This document shows positions 10,201 to 17,742 of a stretch of DNA of 64,000 nucleotides, one piece after another. The translations under genes were made by a program, and so were the position numbers. Within the stretch, counting starts at the first letter, position 1; each line of letters starts with the position of its first letter. The notes under the pieces are model-generated. The model was not told the DNA's origin and searched no databases. It saw only the letters and a list, made by a program, of their open reading frames with translations. Source of the stretch: an uncultured Rhizobiaceae group bacterium (GTDB lineage: Bacteria > Pseudomonadota > Alphaproteobacteria > Rhizobiales > Rhizobiaceae); assembly GCA_937930635.1 (NCBI GenBank), contig CALHCF010000021.1:26423-90422 (forward strand), written 5' to 3'.

Positions 10201-10759
10201 TCTTGGCCTTGGGCTGTCAATCGTCAAACGGCTCGCAGAGACTTTGGATCACCTCATCAAGCTGGACTCTGCTCCGGGCCGGGGCACAACCTTCGAGATC
10301 ACAACACCTCTGGCTATCCCGCGAGAAGTGGCGGTGGGAAATACAAATATTTCCTCAGCCGCTCCGGCACTGGATCTGTCCGGTGTAAGTGTTATCTGCA
10401 TCGACAACGAACCCCGCATTTTGGCCGGTATGAAAAGTCTTCTGGGTGGATGGGGATGTGAGGTTATCACCTGTGAAGGCTCGGGTGATCTGTCTGCCAA
10501 TCTTGGGGCAAAATCACCTGACATCGTTATTGCGGACTATCATCTTGAAAACGAGACTGGGCTCGACGTCATTGCGCAAATTCGCGGCCAAACTCATCGA
10601 GATCTTGCCGCCGTTCTTGTGACAGCAGACCGCAGCGCGGCGGTCCGTAAAATTGCCGAAGCTTCCGAAGTCGCTCTTTTGCACAAACCGCTGAAACCTG
10701 CCGCTCTACGGGCGGTTTTTGCCCGCATACTGGCGCAACGCCCGGTAGCGGCGGAGTAA
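7253..10759 (+). CDS. Hybrid sensor histidine kinase with sodium:solute symporter domain (CrbS/NahK-like)
   Basis: A 1168-residue membrane kinase. Residues 1 to about 505 form a multi-helix sodium:solute symporter (SSS) domain. A STAC-type linker (about 545-625, ending AIGAASSRLVMSLLL), a PAS domain (about 645-750) and a short coiled coil follow. Then come the HisKA dimerisation domain with phosphoacceptor His near 813 (GHDILQPLNAAR), the ATPase with N box NLVSNAIKYS and G boxes DTGQGI (about 954) and GLGLGLSIVKRL, and a C-terminal receiver with Asp near 1095 (IADYHL). This is the CrbS order; CrbS senses acetate-linked metabolism in Vibrio and Pseudomonas. Its likely partner is the convergent LuxR-type regulator. 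A strong GAAGGAG site sets the start. The ligand is inferred only by family. Confidence 0.9.
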   Translation: MQGWSVVLAAVGYLLFLFVVASFGDRRRRNVGEQRSRPAIYALSLAIYCTSWTFFGSVGLAATSGLDFLAIYLGPILMITFGFPLFNHIISVAKAERITSIADFIASRYGKSTTVGALAAVIAVLGTVPYIALQLKAISTSVDTMVTRYQPGVFGGAEAPVDTSFFVSLLLALFAILFGTRHADATEHQDGLMLAVATESIVKLIAFLAVGLFVTFFLFDGVGDIIAQASDSAFVTNTFFGGIYPVTFAVFTLLSFCAFVLLPRQFHVGVVENHSEAEARAARWMFPFYLVLINLFVIPVAVAGMLTFGTSVDADSYVLALPLDADSSIISLTVFIGGLSAATAMVIVACVALAIMISNNLVLPLILGSERFARMPRPQDLGRDMAPFLLKVRRTAIFGILTLAYAYFQVAGDSAALASIGLLSFAAVAQFAPAFFGGMVWRRATARGAIWGMIAGFAMWFYTLFLPTVLDSSASLLLDGPFGISWFRPQGLFGIDATAINHGVFVSLATNALIYVGISLSRLPKPIERMQAHAFSLLDRRSQRVPLFEGRSITVAELKATTANYLGRERCERAFDLHFRQGNDTPETRQIADDNTIVFAENLLASAIGAASSRLVMSLLLQKHDPTDETTIQLLGDASEALQYNRDLLQTALDQVEQGISVFDREFRLSSWNRQFRTLLDLPQELGNAGTPLATIASSIGNRTTPSSDAVDDFTKRLLEVDQPLQITMAESGRIIEILTKTVPDGGLVISWNDMTEKVTAARDLQTANETLERRVHERTQELTRLNADLASARESAEAANIGKTKFLAAVGHDILQPLNAARLYTSSLVEKLASNPARDLAGNVDDALESVEDILGAVLAISRLDSGALAPNITTFPVARLFERLEVEFRPIADAKGLDLAVISNSFHVLSDYNLLRRLLQNLVSNAIKYSDTGQVTLDARIRGKNLIFIVQDTGQGIRDEDQEAIFQEFKRLDDGKKVAEGLGLGLSIVKRLAETLDHLIKLDSAPGRGTTFEITTPLAIPREVAVGNTNISSAAPALDLSGVSVICIDNEPRILAGMKSLLGGWGCEVITCEGSGDLSANLGAKSPDIVIADYHLENETGLDVIAQIRGQTHRDLAAVLVTADRSAAVRKIAEASEVALLHKPLKPAALRAVFARILAQRPVAAE

Positions 10760-10775
10760 GCACTCAAGATTGGGC

Positions 10776-11492
10776 TTAAAGCGTGTTGGCTGGAGCCAAT
10801 GCGTCGGCACCGAGTTTGGCCAGGCGAATGACCGCCTGGGTTCGGCTATCGACCTCAAGTTTCTGCAGGACGGCAGAGACATGAGCTTTAACGGTGGCTT
10901 CTGAAACCGAAAGCTCATAGGCGATCTGTTTGTTCAGCAGGCCCTGCGAAATCATTGACAACACCCGTGTCTGTTGTGGCGTCAATCGGGCAAGACCCGC
11001 CAGAAGGTCGGCAATTTCCGCATCCGGCTCGGCAGCAAGGTCAATATCATCGGGTTTCCAGACATTGCCTTGCAGAACATTTGATATGGCTTCACGGATG
11101 GTATCAATACCGGCTGACTTGGGCACAAAACCTGATGCCCCCAAATCCAGCGCCCGCCGAACGGTTGCCGGATCGTCGCTCGCTGAAACAATCACAACCG
11201 GAACGCCCGCATGCTCGGCGCGAAGGACCAGCAGTCCGGAAAACCCACTAACCCCGGGCATCGCAAGGTCCAGCAATACAAGATCAACGTCCGGATTGGT
11301 TTTCAATATCTTCTGCAGGCCTACAAAATCACCTGCTTCGCAAATTTGAACTTCACCACCATAGGCTTCCTCGCCTTCGAGATAGACATCCAGCCCACCG
11401 CTCAGCGCCTGACGCATCGCTCCGCGAAAAAGAGGATGGTCGTCAACAATCACAAGTGTTGTTGCAGGAAGGTTTCCAGAATCGGGCATCAT
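10776..11492 (-). CDS. LuxR-family response regulator (CrbR-like partner of the SSS kinase)
   Basis: A 238-residue two-domain regulator. The receiver has the acidic pair VDDHP (about 17-18), phospho-acceptor Asp75 in LVLLDLAMPG and the conserved Lys near 125 (FVPKS). The LuxR/GerE helix-turn-helix starts near 170 (LTPQQTRVL) with recognition segment SVSEATVKAHVSAVLQKL. It ends 16 bp from the end of the hybrid kinase gene, in convergent orientation, and the kinase and CrbR-type regulators are usual partners. Phosphotransfer from the kinase is therefore inferred. Likely targets are genes for uptake and activation of small carboxylates, including perhaps the neighbouring symporter operon, but no binding site was identified. 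Confidence 0.88.
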   Translation of the reverse strand: MMPDSGNLPATTLVIVDDHPLFRGAMRQALSGGLDVYLEGEEAYGGEVQICEAGDFVGLQKILKTNPDVDLVLLDLAMPGVSGFSGLLVLRAEHAGVPVVIVSASDDPATVRRALDLGASGFVPKSAGIDTIREAISNVLQGNVWKPDDIDLAAEPDAEIADLLAGLARLTPQQTRVLSMISQGLLNKQIAYELSVSEATVKAHVSAVLQKLEVDSRTQAVIRLAKLGADALAPANTL

Positions 11493-11689
11493 CCCTCACT
11501 CTTTGAAAGCAGAAAGCCAGCCATGTCTGGACAGCAGGCAGAAATTTCGTAAAAACATTTATCCTCAATGTCCATGCTTTCACGAATGTTCAGGCCCTCA
11601 ACGGCTGTTAATGATCGTGGATGTTGCGCTTTGAACCAAAGAGCGGCAAGTCTGGTGTATAAATAAAACGTAATCTGGCTTTCAACCCA

Positions 11690-12022
11690 ATGCGCGACCT
11701 TGGTTTCCTCCGCCTAAGCTGGTGGCAAAAAACTCGTATTGCTTGCCTGTCTTTCGTCTTGGTCGCGCTGCTGATGGCTGTGGCACTCACGATCAGAGTT
11801 GCCGGTTCTTCAGGTGCTGCGGAAATCCGCTTTCATTCATGGCTTGCATTTTCAGCCTTTCCCGTCGCCATTGTCATTTTGATCGCGCTTTTTGCAAGGA
11901 TGCAGGAACGCATCAACATCCGGTCTGGCGGACAAGGTCTGTCCCGCAACCCTGGTCCGCGCTTTCAGGGTGACGAGGTTGCCCCGGCACCAGACCCACA
12001 GTCAAGAACCGGGCAAGACTGA
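11690..12022 (+). CDS. Small two-helix membrane protein, putative symporter small subunit
   Basis: A 110-residue protein with two predicted membrane helices (about 16-36 and 48-70) and a hydrophilic Pro/Gly-rich C-terminal tail. Its stop overlaps the start of the next gene (TGATG at 12020-12024), so the two are translationally coupled. Small two-helix proteins of the DUF485 and DUF4212 types precede ActP-like and TIGR03648-like sodium:solute symporters in many bacteria and are thought to act as accessory subunits. The layout here is the same. The sequence is not a clear member of either family by eye, so the subunit role is inferred from context. The start is the first ATG; no strong ribosome-binding site is visible. 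Confidence 0.5.
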   Translation: MRDLGFLRLSWWQKTRIACLSFVLVALLMAVALTIRVAGSSGAAEIRFHSWLAFSAFPVAIVILIALFARMQERINIRSGGQGLSRNPGPRFQGDEVAPAPDPQSRTGQD

Positions 12023-13638
12023 TGAGTCTGGCAGACCACATTCCTGTAGACCGGCGCAGTATTGGCTCGTCGCGTATCGTCAATATTCTTTGGCTTACGG
12101 GGCTGGCCTTTGTTGCAGGCATTTTCCTGATGGTGTTGTTACAGCGTCTTGGCGCACCGTTGGTCGTTGCTCTGGGCATTGTGCTCGTGTTCTCACTGGT
12201 TGGTGTCGTAACCCTCTCCTGGATCGGGCGAACCATGACAAGTTCCCTGTATTTTTTTGCAGGACGGCTGGCAGGTGTCGCACCAAACGGCCTGGGATCA
12301 ACAACTGACTGGATCAGTGGCGCTTTCTTGATGACATTTTTTGCACTGCCACTTTCTGGAAAACTGGTTCTGGCACCCGCTGTCATGCTTGCGATACTGA
12401 TGCAGGCGACCTTGTTTGCAAATGTGTTCCATCGATCTAGCGTTTCATCACCACCCGGGTTCCTTGGATGGCGCTATCAAAATCGTTTCACAGGTCCTGT
12501 GGCCCTGGCTGTGACGTGCAGCATCCTGGTCTTGCTGATTTTTGCAGAATTCGAGGTGGCCCGTCTTTTACTCGCTACAATCACGGACCTACCGCTGGAA
12601 AGGGCCGGTTTGATCGTTGCCGTTCTGGTCGCTCTTCCCGCGTTGTTTGGGGGCTGGCTGGCGCTCATGATTGTGAACTCTGTTCTGGCATTGTGGATGC
12701 TTATTGCAGTTCTCAGTCCGGCGATCGCGACAGGTTTTTTTCCGGATTTTCTTCGCACCGGCCTCGAACTGGGGCGGAGCACCCAGACATTTGCCCCCCT
12801 CAATTTTAATGAGGTGGACCTTTTTGGTCTTACGACAGGCGGCGGCATATCCACATTCACGGCAGTAACAACAATGCTCGTGCTGGCGGCCGGTTTTTCC
12901 GTAATGCCGCACACGCTGTCACGCATCGCTTTGCTGAGCCGCCCTGTTGCCACCATTGAAAGTCTGGGCTGGTGCGCATTGGGTGGATTTCTGCTGTTCA
13001 GCGCCCTCCCCCTGTCCATTGGTCTGATCGGCACCGATCCAGCATCCGACGAACTGGCGGCACTTCTAAAGAGCCAGCCGGTTCTACACATGATGCCCTA
13101 CATCGCCTTGTTGTTTGCGGCGTTTAATGCATTGTCGGCAACGTTGTTTGCTTTCTCCAGCGCTATTGTACGCGCCCTGCGCCGAACCGCCCGGCTCGAC
13201 CCGGGCGAACAGTCGATCTTCTCAACCCGGTTTCTGGCTTGCTTATGCGCCTTTGGATTGGTCTATGTTTCTCAGGGTCAAAATCTCAATGCGAGCAAGC
13301 TTCTCATTCTGGCGGTGAGCCTGAGTGCCGCAACACTTTTCATGCCAATGGTCGCGGCAGCGTGGATATCTTCCCTGCCCCGCTGGGCTGCCTTATTGGC
13401 CATGCTGACCGGCGCCCTCGCTTTTGGTATTTTTTCGGGAGCACAGTTCCCCGGCAGTGATTTTCTGAACACTTCGGGCCTGGTTGCATCCAAACTGGCT
13501 CCTCTCCAGGCGGGAGCGCTCGGCATGATTGCCAATCTTGCTGTTCTGGTCGCGGCACGTGGCTTTAGTATTATCTCCAAAAACACGCCAAGCGATTCCA
13601 GCCTGGCACTGATCCGCCGTGTTGATCAGATATCCTGA
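12022..13638 (+). CDS. Sodium:solute symporter family transporter
   Basis: A 538-residue polytopic inner-membrane protein with about 13 hydrophobic helices. The segment YFFAGRLAGVAPNGLGSTTDWISGAFLM corresponds to the conserved AGR...NG.AT..DW.SGA signature of the ActP/TIGR03648 branch of the SSS family, which imports small carboxylates such as acetate with Na+. The match is degenerate: some usually charged positions are replaced by hydrophobic residues. It could therefore be a divergent transporter or a sensor-like paralogue. It is coupled to the upstream small membrane protein and lies next to a kinase that carries its own SSS domain. Substrate unknown; organic acid is the best guess. Confidence 0.75.
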   Translation: MSLADHIPVDRRSIGSSRIVNILWLTGLAFVAGIFLMVLLQRLGAPLVVALGIVLVFSLVGVVTLSWIGRTMTSSLYFFAGRLAGVAPNGLGSTTDWISGAFLMTFFALPLSGKLVLAPAVMLAILMQATLFANVFHRSSVSSPPGFLGWRYQNRFTGPVALAVTCSILVLLIFAEFEVARLLLATITDLPLERAGLIVAVLVALPALFGGWLALMIVNSVLALWMLIAVLSPAIATGFFPDFLRTGLELGRSTQTFAPLNFNEVDLFGLTTGGGISTFTAVTTMLVLAAGFSVMPHTLSRIALLSRPVATIESLGWCALGGFLLFSALPLSIGLIGTDPASDELAALLKSQPVLHMMPYIALLFAAFNALSATLFAFSSAIVRALRRTARLDPGEQSIFSTRFLACLCAFGLVYVSQGQNLNASKLLILAVSLSAATLFMPMVAAAWISSLPRWAALLAMLTGALAFGIFSGAQFPGSDFLNTSGLVASKLAPLQAGALGMIANLAVLVAARGFSIISKNTPSDSSLALIRRVDQIS

Positions 13639-13650
13639 TAATGGCTGGAC

Positions 13651-14631
13651 ATGACCATGCGAATCCTTCCCATCGATCCTGCTCTTTTTCACCCTGATGC
13701 CATCAGTACTCAGACACACGCATTCAATCGAGACATAATCGACCGATTTGGTGACGCCCCCGATATGTGGCAGTTCGAGCCCAAAGATATCCGCGCAGCA
13801 AGGACAAGCGGGAACGGCCCATTTCCAGTTGACCCTCTCGACCAGCACGCTGAAACCATAACGATAGAAGGGCGGCGCGGACCGATCGAACTGCGGGTTT
13901 TACACCCACGCAACACCAAGCCCAGAGGAACCTATTTGCATTTCCATGGCGGCGGCTGGGTGATTGGCGCTGCTGAAGCACAAGACGTGAGACTGAGAGC
14001 CATCGCCGAAGGGTGCAGCCTCAGTGCAGTTTCCGTTGAGTACAGACTTGCCCCCGAACACCCCTATCCGGCTGGGCCGGATGATTGCGAAACAGCAGCA
14101 CATTGGCTGCTGCAGCAAGACGAAATATTCAACAACAGTTTCTTGGCAATCGGCGGCGAAAGCGCTGGCGCTCATCTGGCGGCGCTGACCCTGCTCCGAT
14201 TGCGGGACAAGTTGGGGGATTGTCCGTTTCATGCCGCCAATCTGACTGCCGGTGTATTCGACCTTGGTCAGACCCCGAGCGCAAAAAACTGGAAGGGTGA
14301 AAAACTCATTTTAAGCAAACGCGATATGCTGATGTTCACTGCGAACTACCTGCAGGGCGGCGAAGATACGCGCGACCCAGACGTCTCACCCTTCTATGCG
14401 TCGCTTGAAGGGATGCCACCAGCGTTGTTCAGCATAGGAACCTGCGACCTTCTGCTTGATGATAGTGTATTAATGGCAAGTCGCTGGCATGCTGCAAACG
14501 GCAATGCGCAGCTGGACGTGGTTCCAGGGGGTTGCCACGTTTTTCAGAACTTTCCCAATCTGGATATTGCGCAAGAGAGCAACGCTCGTATTGATGCGTT
14601 TCTAGTCGAATGTCTGGACCAGCAATCATGA
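13651..14631 (+). CDS. Alpha/beta hydrolase, hormone-sensitive lipase-like (GDXG family)
   Basis: A 326-residue esterase-type enzyme. It has the oxyanion motif HGGGW (about 98-102), the nucleophile elbow GESAG (about 169-173, a variant of the more common GDSAG), a probable acid in DLLLDD (about 270) and the catalytic His in GCHVFQ (about 299). Enzymes of this family cleave short acyl esters or lactones. It follows the symporter by 12 nt and shares an ATGA overlap with the next gene, so the four genes 11690-15446 form one operon. A carboxylate released by this esterase could be the transported compound, but that is speculation. Confidence 0.82.
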   Translation: MTMRILPIDPALFHPDAISTQTHAFNRDIIDRFGDAPDMWQFEPKDIRAARTSGNGPFPVDPLDQHAETITIEGRRGPIELRVLHPRNTKPRGTYLHFHGGGWVIGAAEAQDVRLRAIAEGCSLSAVSVEYRLAPEHPYPAGPDDCETAAHWLLQQDEIFNNSFLAIGGESAGAHLAALTLLRLRDKLGDCPFHAANLTAGVFDLGQTPSAKNWKGEKLILSKRDMLMFTANYLQGGEDTRDPDVSPFYASLEGMPPALFSIGTCDLLLDDSVLMASRWHAANGNAQLDVVPGGCHVFQNFPNLDIAQESNARIDAFLVECLDQQS

Positions 14632-15446
14632 ATTTTGGAATTGAAACCCAACGCTCCTTTGTGGACACCTGGGAATGTGATGAAAATGATCACCTCAATG
14701 TGCAATTCTACTGGCAACGATTTGGCGATGCGGCCCGGATCTTTTCGCATCTGGCCAATATTGAGTTTCAACCATGGACTGACCGCCACGTGCGCTATCA
14801 CGGGGAGCTGCGCGCCAGCGCCAATATTGTTGTAAATTCCGCTGGTGTCAGCGACAAAGGCCTCCTGGTGCACAGACTGGTCAATGGCAGCAATGGCGAG
14901 CTTTCAGCGACCGCCGTTGACCGTTATGAAAATGCGGTTGTCCCACAAGACATGCGTTGCTGCATCAACGAAGTACCAGACGAGGCATTGCCCCGCAGCC
15001 TGCCAGAAGAAGCCCTGAGCATCATCAACACGGCTCCTCTCCTTGAGCGGGGGACTGGCCTTGTCAGCCATCGCTCGGTCATTGCACCAGCAGAGTGTGA
15101 CGGAGATGGCAACTTGCTTGATCGCGGGCACATTGCTCGTTTCAGCGAGGCGGCAGCGCATCTTTGGCATCACTGCGGTATGAGAAGAGACTTCCTCCAA
15201 ACCCGTAATTTGGGTTCGGTCGCTGTTGAGATGAAAGCGACACGCCACGCCATCGCCAAAAGCGGTATGATGGTGGAGGTCACGTCGTGGCTGGATTCAG
15301 TCGGTAAAAAAACATTCTCTTTCCGCCATCAAGTGCATGATGTTGAAAGTGGATCGGTGCTCTATTGCGGCGCTGTCGTGGCATTATTGATTGATCAAAA
15401 GGCTCGTAAAGCGGTAGCTCTGCCGGACGATTTCATACAGGTTTAG
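14628..15446 (+). CDS. Double-hotdog thioesterase-like protein
   Basis: A 272-residue protein made of two 4-hydroxybenzoyl-CoA-thioesterase-like hotdog halves. The first starts near residue 10 (FVDTWECDENDHLNVQFYWQRFGDA, with the usual Asp/Asn-His-Leu-Asn element). The second covers about 145-265 (HRSVIAPAECDGDGNLLDRGHIARFSEA). Such proteins hydrolyse acyl-CoA thioesters or bind them. The ATG at 14628 overlaps the hydrolase stop (ATGA) and is preferred over the in-frame ATG at 14610. The stop codon overlaps the stop of the convergent gene at 15443. The acyl substrate is unknown. Confidence 0.7.
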   Translation: MNFGIETQRSFVDTWECDENDHLNVQFYWQRFGDAARIFSHLANIEFQPWTDRHVRYHGELRASANIVVNSAGVSDKGLLVHRLVNGSNGELSATAVDRYENAVVPQDMRCCINEVPDEALPRSLPEEALSIINTAPLLERGTGLVSHRSVIAPAECDGDGNLLDRGHIARFSEAAAHLWHHCGMRRDFLQTRNLGSVAVEMKATRHAIAKSGMMVEVTSWLDSVGKKTFSFRHQVHDVESGSVLYCGAVVALLIDQKARKAVALPDDFIQV

Positions 15447-15880
15447 TCGGTCGCTGAAGAACTACGCAGCTTTTTTACCAAACCGGCAAAGCGGCGTAAA
15501 AAAGCTTCAACCATACCCGTTCCCGGTTCCGTTTTGGACACAGTCTCCTCCTGCTGCCCTTCATTTGAACGATTGTTCGAAGGGGGGCTGTTTGTGGCTT
15601 CCAGTTCTTCGACACGTCTTTCCAGGGCTTCAACACGCTGTTCCAGAGCGTTGTTAGCCGCAGTAAGAGTGTCGCGATCATCGTCCGCCATGGTGCAAAC
15701 AACGTCATTGTCGGTTTTTTGACAGTTTGAAATCGCACCGGACTTCCGATCAAGCCTGATCGCGCCTCCGTTGGCCTCAACAATCGAGTATCGGCTCGTA
15801 TCCTGCTGCTCGGCCAAGACCTGCGACGCCGTGATTGAGAGCAGGCAGGCCAGAAAAATTCTGCAAACGGACATGGTCAT
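15443..15880 (-). CDS. Exported coiled-coil protein of unknown function
   Basis: Not recognised. The ATG at 15880 follows GGAAAG and opens a clear signal peptide (CRIFLACLLSITASQVLA, cleaved near residue 20). The mature part has a beta-rich segment with two cysteines (ISNCQ and VVCTM) that could form a disulfide. An acidic coiled coil (ALEQRVEALERRVEELEA), a Ser/Asn/Glu-rich linker and an amphipathic C-terminal helix (VEAFLRRFAGLVKKL) follow. A periplasmic scaffold or accessory role is possible. The in-frame TTG at 15898 would spoil the signal peptide and was not used. Confidence 0.6.
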   Translation of the reverse strand: MTMSVCRIFLACLLSITASQVLAEQQDTSRYSIVEANGGAIRLDRKSGAISNCQKTDNDVVCTMADDDRDTLTAANNALEQRVEALERRVEELEATNSPPSNNRSNEGQQEETVSKTEPGTGMVEAFLRRFAGLVKKLRSSSATD

Positions 15881-16273
15881 ATCTGTGCGTCTTTCCAATC
15901 TGGTTCTTCAGGAGGTTTGGTCAACAAACCCCAAGGCCCACCGCGGCTAAAGTCAAATCTATCAAGTGTTGCAACGCCGGTGCAAGCGTGAGCCGCCAGA
16001 TCTGCCAACGACAACGAGAATGCCATCAGCTGATCAGGAAAAATCTGCTTAATAAACAGTAACTTCAAACGTCGGATAAGGACGGTTTTGAGTAAACCTT
16101 CTTTCGCACCTGACAAGCCATCGTTAGCTCAGACTGGCCCGGACTTTCTTGGCGAAGGACGGGCTGGTCGGGCGGTTGGTTTGGGGCACAACACCAACCG
16201 CCCAACCAGTTTTGGGCAGACAGAGCAGGCCGGTTTTGCTAGGTACCAGGCATTGCTGAGCCGGACCTATCCT
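15881..16273. other. Non-coding stretch with a strong hairpin
   Basis: About 390 bp between the divergent genes at 15880 and 16274. An open frame runs from 16088 into the DUF952 gene, but its first 62 residues do not look like that family and span a perfect hairpin. I therefore treat it as leader. GTTAGCTCAG at 16123-16132 recalls a tRNA D-arm, but no tRNA can be folded around it. Apart from the hairpin at 16170-16203 nothing else was seen. Confidence 0.5.
16170..16203 (+). promoter_or_regulatory. 11-bp perfect inverted repeat in the DUF952-pyrD leader
   Basis: GGGCGGTTGGT (16170-16180) pairs perfectly with ACCAACCGCCC (16193-16203) across a 12-nt loop, 70 nt before the DUF952 start. No T-run follows, so it is not a classic terminator. 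It could be a leader RNA structure, a protein-binding site or a dispersed palindromic repeat. Confidence 0.55.
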
Positions 16274-16636
16274 ATGGAACACCCGCAGATAATTTATAAG
16301 ATCACGCCACGCGACACCTGGGAGCAGGCGCAACGTCTGGGAACGTTCACCGGCGCGCCAATCGATATAGCTGACGGGTTTATTCATTTCTCCACGGCCC
16401 CACAGGTGGCTGAAACGGCAGCAAAGCATTTTGCCGGGCAAGATGACCTTCTGCTGGTCGCGATAGATACTGCGACATTGGGTAAATCGCTTAAATACGA
16501 AGTATCGCGCGGTGGTGATCTCTTCCCTCATCTCTACACCGATCTTTCCATGACGGCGGTGCGCTGGGTGAAACCGATGCCGCTTGGTGACGATGGCCAC
16601 CACCGCCTTCCCGAGCTTGAAAGCACAGGGTCTTGA
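16274..16636 (+). CDS. DUF952 family protein
   Basis: A 120-residue protein starting MEHPQIIYKITPRDTWEQA. It has the features of DUF952: an N-terminal YKI..., the central DGFIHFSTAPQVAETAAKHF segment, then LLLVAIDT and a C-terminal GGDLFPHLYTDL region. The fold is related to ADP-ribosyltransferase-like proteins, but no function is established. The start at 16274 gives the usual family length. Its stop overlaps the TTG start of pyrD (TTGA), so the two are translationally coupled. This is a recurrent pairing in alphaproteobacteria as far as I recall. Confidence 0.85.
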   Translation: MEHPQIIYKITPRDTWEQAQRLGTFTGAPIDIADGFIHFSTAPQVAETAAKHFAGQDDLLLVAIDTATLGKSLKYEVSRGGDLFPHLYTDLSMTAVRWVKPMPLGDDGHHRLPELESTGS

Positions 16637-17742
16637 GGCGTCTGTTCGAAAAGCTCTATGGCGGCTTTGGACGTGAGGCATTGTTTGCACTGGATGCCGA
16701 GCGCGCTCACGGGGTTTCAATTTGTGCTCTGCAAAAAGGGCTTCACCCGGTTGTCGATGCGGCGTTCGATTCAAAACTGGCGGTCAATATTGCCGGTTTG
16801 AGCTTTCCCAATCCACTGGGTATGGCTGCTGGATTTGACAAGAACGCAGACGTGCCCGACGCGCTGTTGCGCATGGGTTTCGGTCATACGGAAGTTGGAA
16901 CCGTGACACCTCTGCCGCAACCTGGAAATCCCAAACCACGCATCTTTCGTCTGCGCGACCATGAAGCTGTGATCAACCGCCTTGGTTTCAACAGCAAAGG
17001 CCATGACGCGGCCTTGGCCAGGCTGAAACGGCGACGCAACCGCAGCGGAATTGTCGGTATCAATATTGGCGCCAACAAAACGAGTGAGAATTTTGCAGCT
17101 GACTATGTCGCCGGGATCAAAGCTTTTGCCGATGTTGCCGATTATTTTACCGTCAATATTTCATCACCAAACACGCCCGGTTTACGGGCATTACAGGGTG
17201 CTGATCCACTGGCTGATCTACTGGACCGTGTCAGCGAGGCACGCGCTCAATATAAGCCGACAGCAGGAAACCGGGTTCCTGTATTTCTGAAGATCGCACC
17301 CGACCTCAGCGAAGAGGAAATGGATACCATCGCCGCCGCAGTGTTGGCTTCAGATGTCGATGCCTTGATAGTCTCCAACACAACCGTATCCCGCTCCGCC
17401 GTGGCTGATCACCAGACTGCGCGCGAAGCAGGCGGACTGTCCGGCAAACCGATTTTCGAACTTTCGACGACGGTTCTGGCAAAAATGTACCAACGACTGA
17501 ACGGCCGACTGCCACTGATCGGTGTTGGCGGCATCCACGACGCGGAGTCAGCGCGTCAGAAAATAGAAGCCGGCGCATCCCTCATCCAGCTCTATACCGG
17601 CCTTATTTACAAAGGTCCTGCCCTGCCCACCGATATCATCAACGGCTTGTCACTTGCGGTAAAAGAAGCCGGTGTGAACAGCATCAGCGATTTATGTGGG
17701 CGATCAAACAAAGCCTGGGCTTCGCGAAACCTACCTGATTAG
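16633..17742 (+). CDS. pyrD: Dihydroorotate dehydrogenase (quinone), class 2
   Basis: A 369-residue FMN enzyme of the inner-membrane face that oxidises dihydroorotate to orotate with ubiquinone, the fourth step of pyrimidine synthesis. The N-terminal helices (LRRLFEKLYGGFGREALFALDAERAH) form the membrane/quinone site that defines class 2. GMAAGFDKNA binds FMN, FNSKGHD is conserved, and the catalytic serine lies in NISSPNTPG (about 175-183). IGVGGIHDAESA and QLYTGLIYKGP close the barrel. The start is TTG at 16633, overlapping the DUF952 stop. The 3' end overlaps the convergent MATE gene by 4 nt. Confidence 0.95.
   Translation: MRRLFEKLYGGFGREALFALDAERAHGVSICALQKGLHPVVDAAFDSKLAVNIAGLSFPNPLGMAAGFDKNADVPDALLRMGFGHTEVGTVTPLPQPGNPKPRIFRLRDHEAVINRLGFNSKGHDAALARLKRRRNRSGIVGINIGANKTSENFAADYVAGIKAFADVADYFTVNISSPNTPGLRALQGADPLADLLDRVSEARAQYKPTAGNRVPVFLKIAPDLSEEEMDTIAAAVLASDVDALIVSNTTVSRSAVADHQTAREAGGLSGKPIFELSTTVLAKMYQRLNGRLPLIGVGGIHDAESARQKIEAGASLIQLYTGLIYKGPALPTDIINGLSLAVKEAGVNSISDLCGRSNKAWASRNLPD

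Noticed and set aside
16123..16132. GTTAGCTCAG, resembling a tRNA D-arm
   Set aside because: No acceptor, anticodon or T arms can be placed around it; a chance match.
16088..16273. N-terminal extension of the DUF952 frame by 62 residues
   Set aside because: The extension has no family character, spans a perfect hairpin and would double the normal length; ATG 16274 fits.
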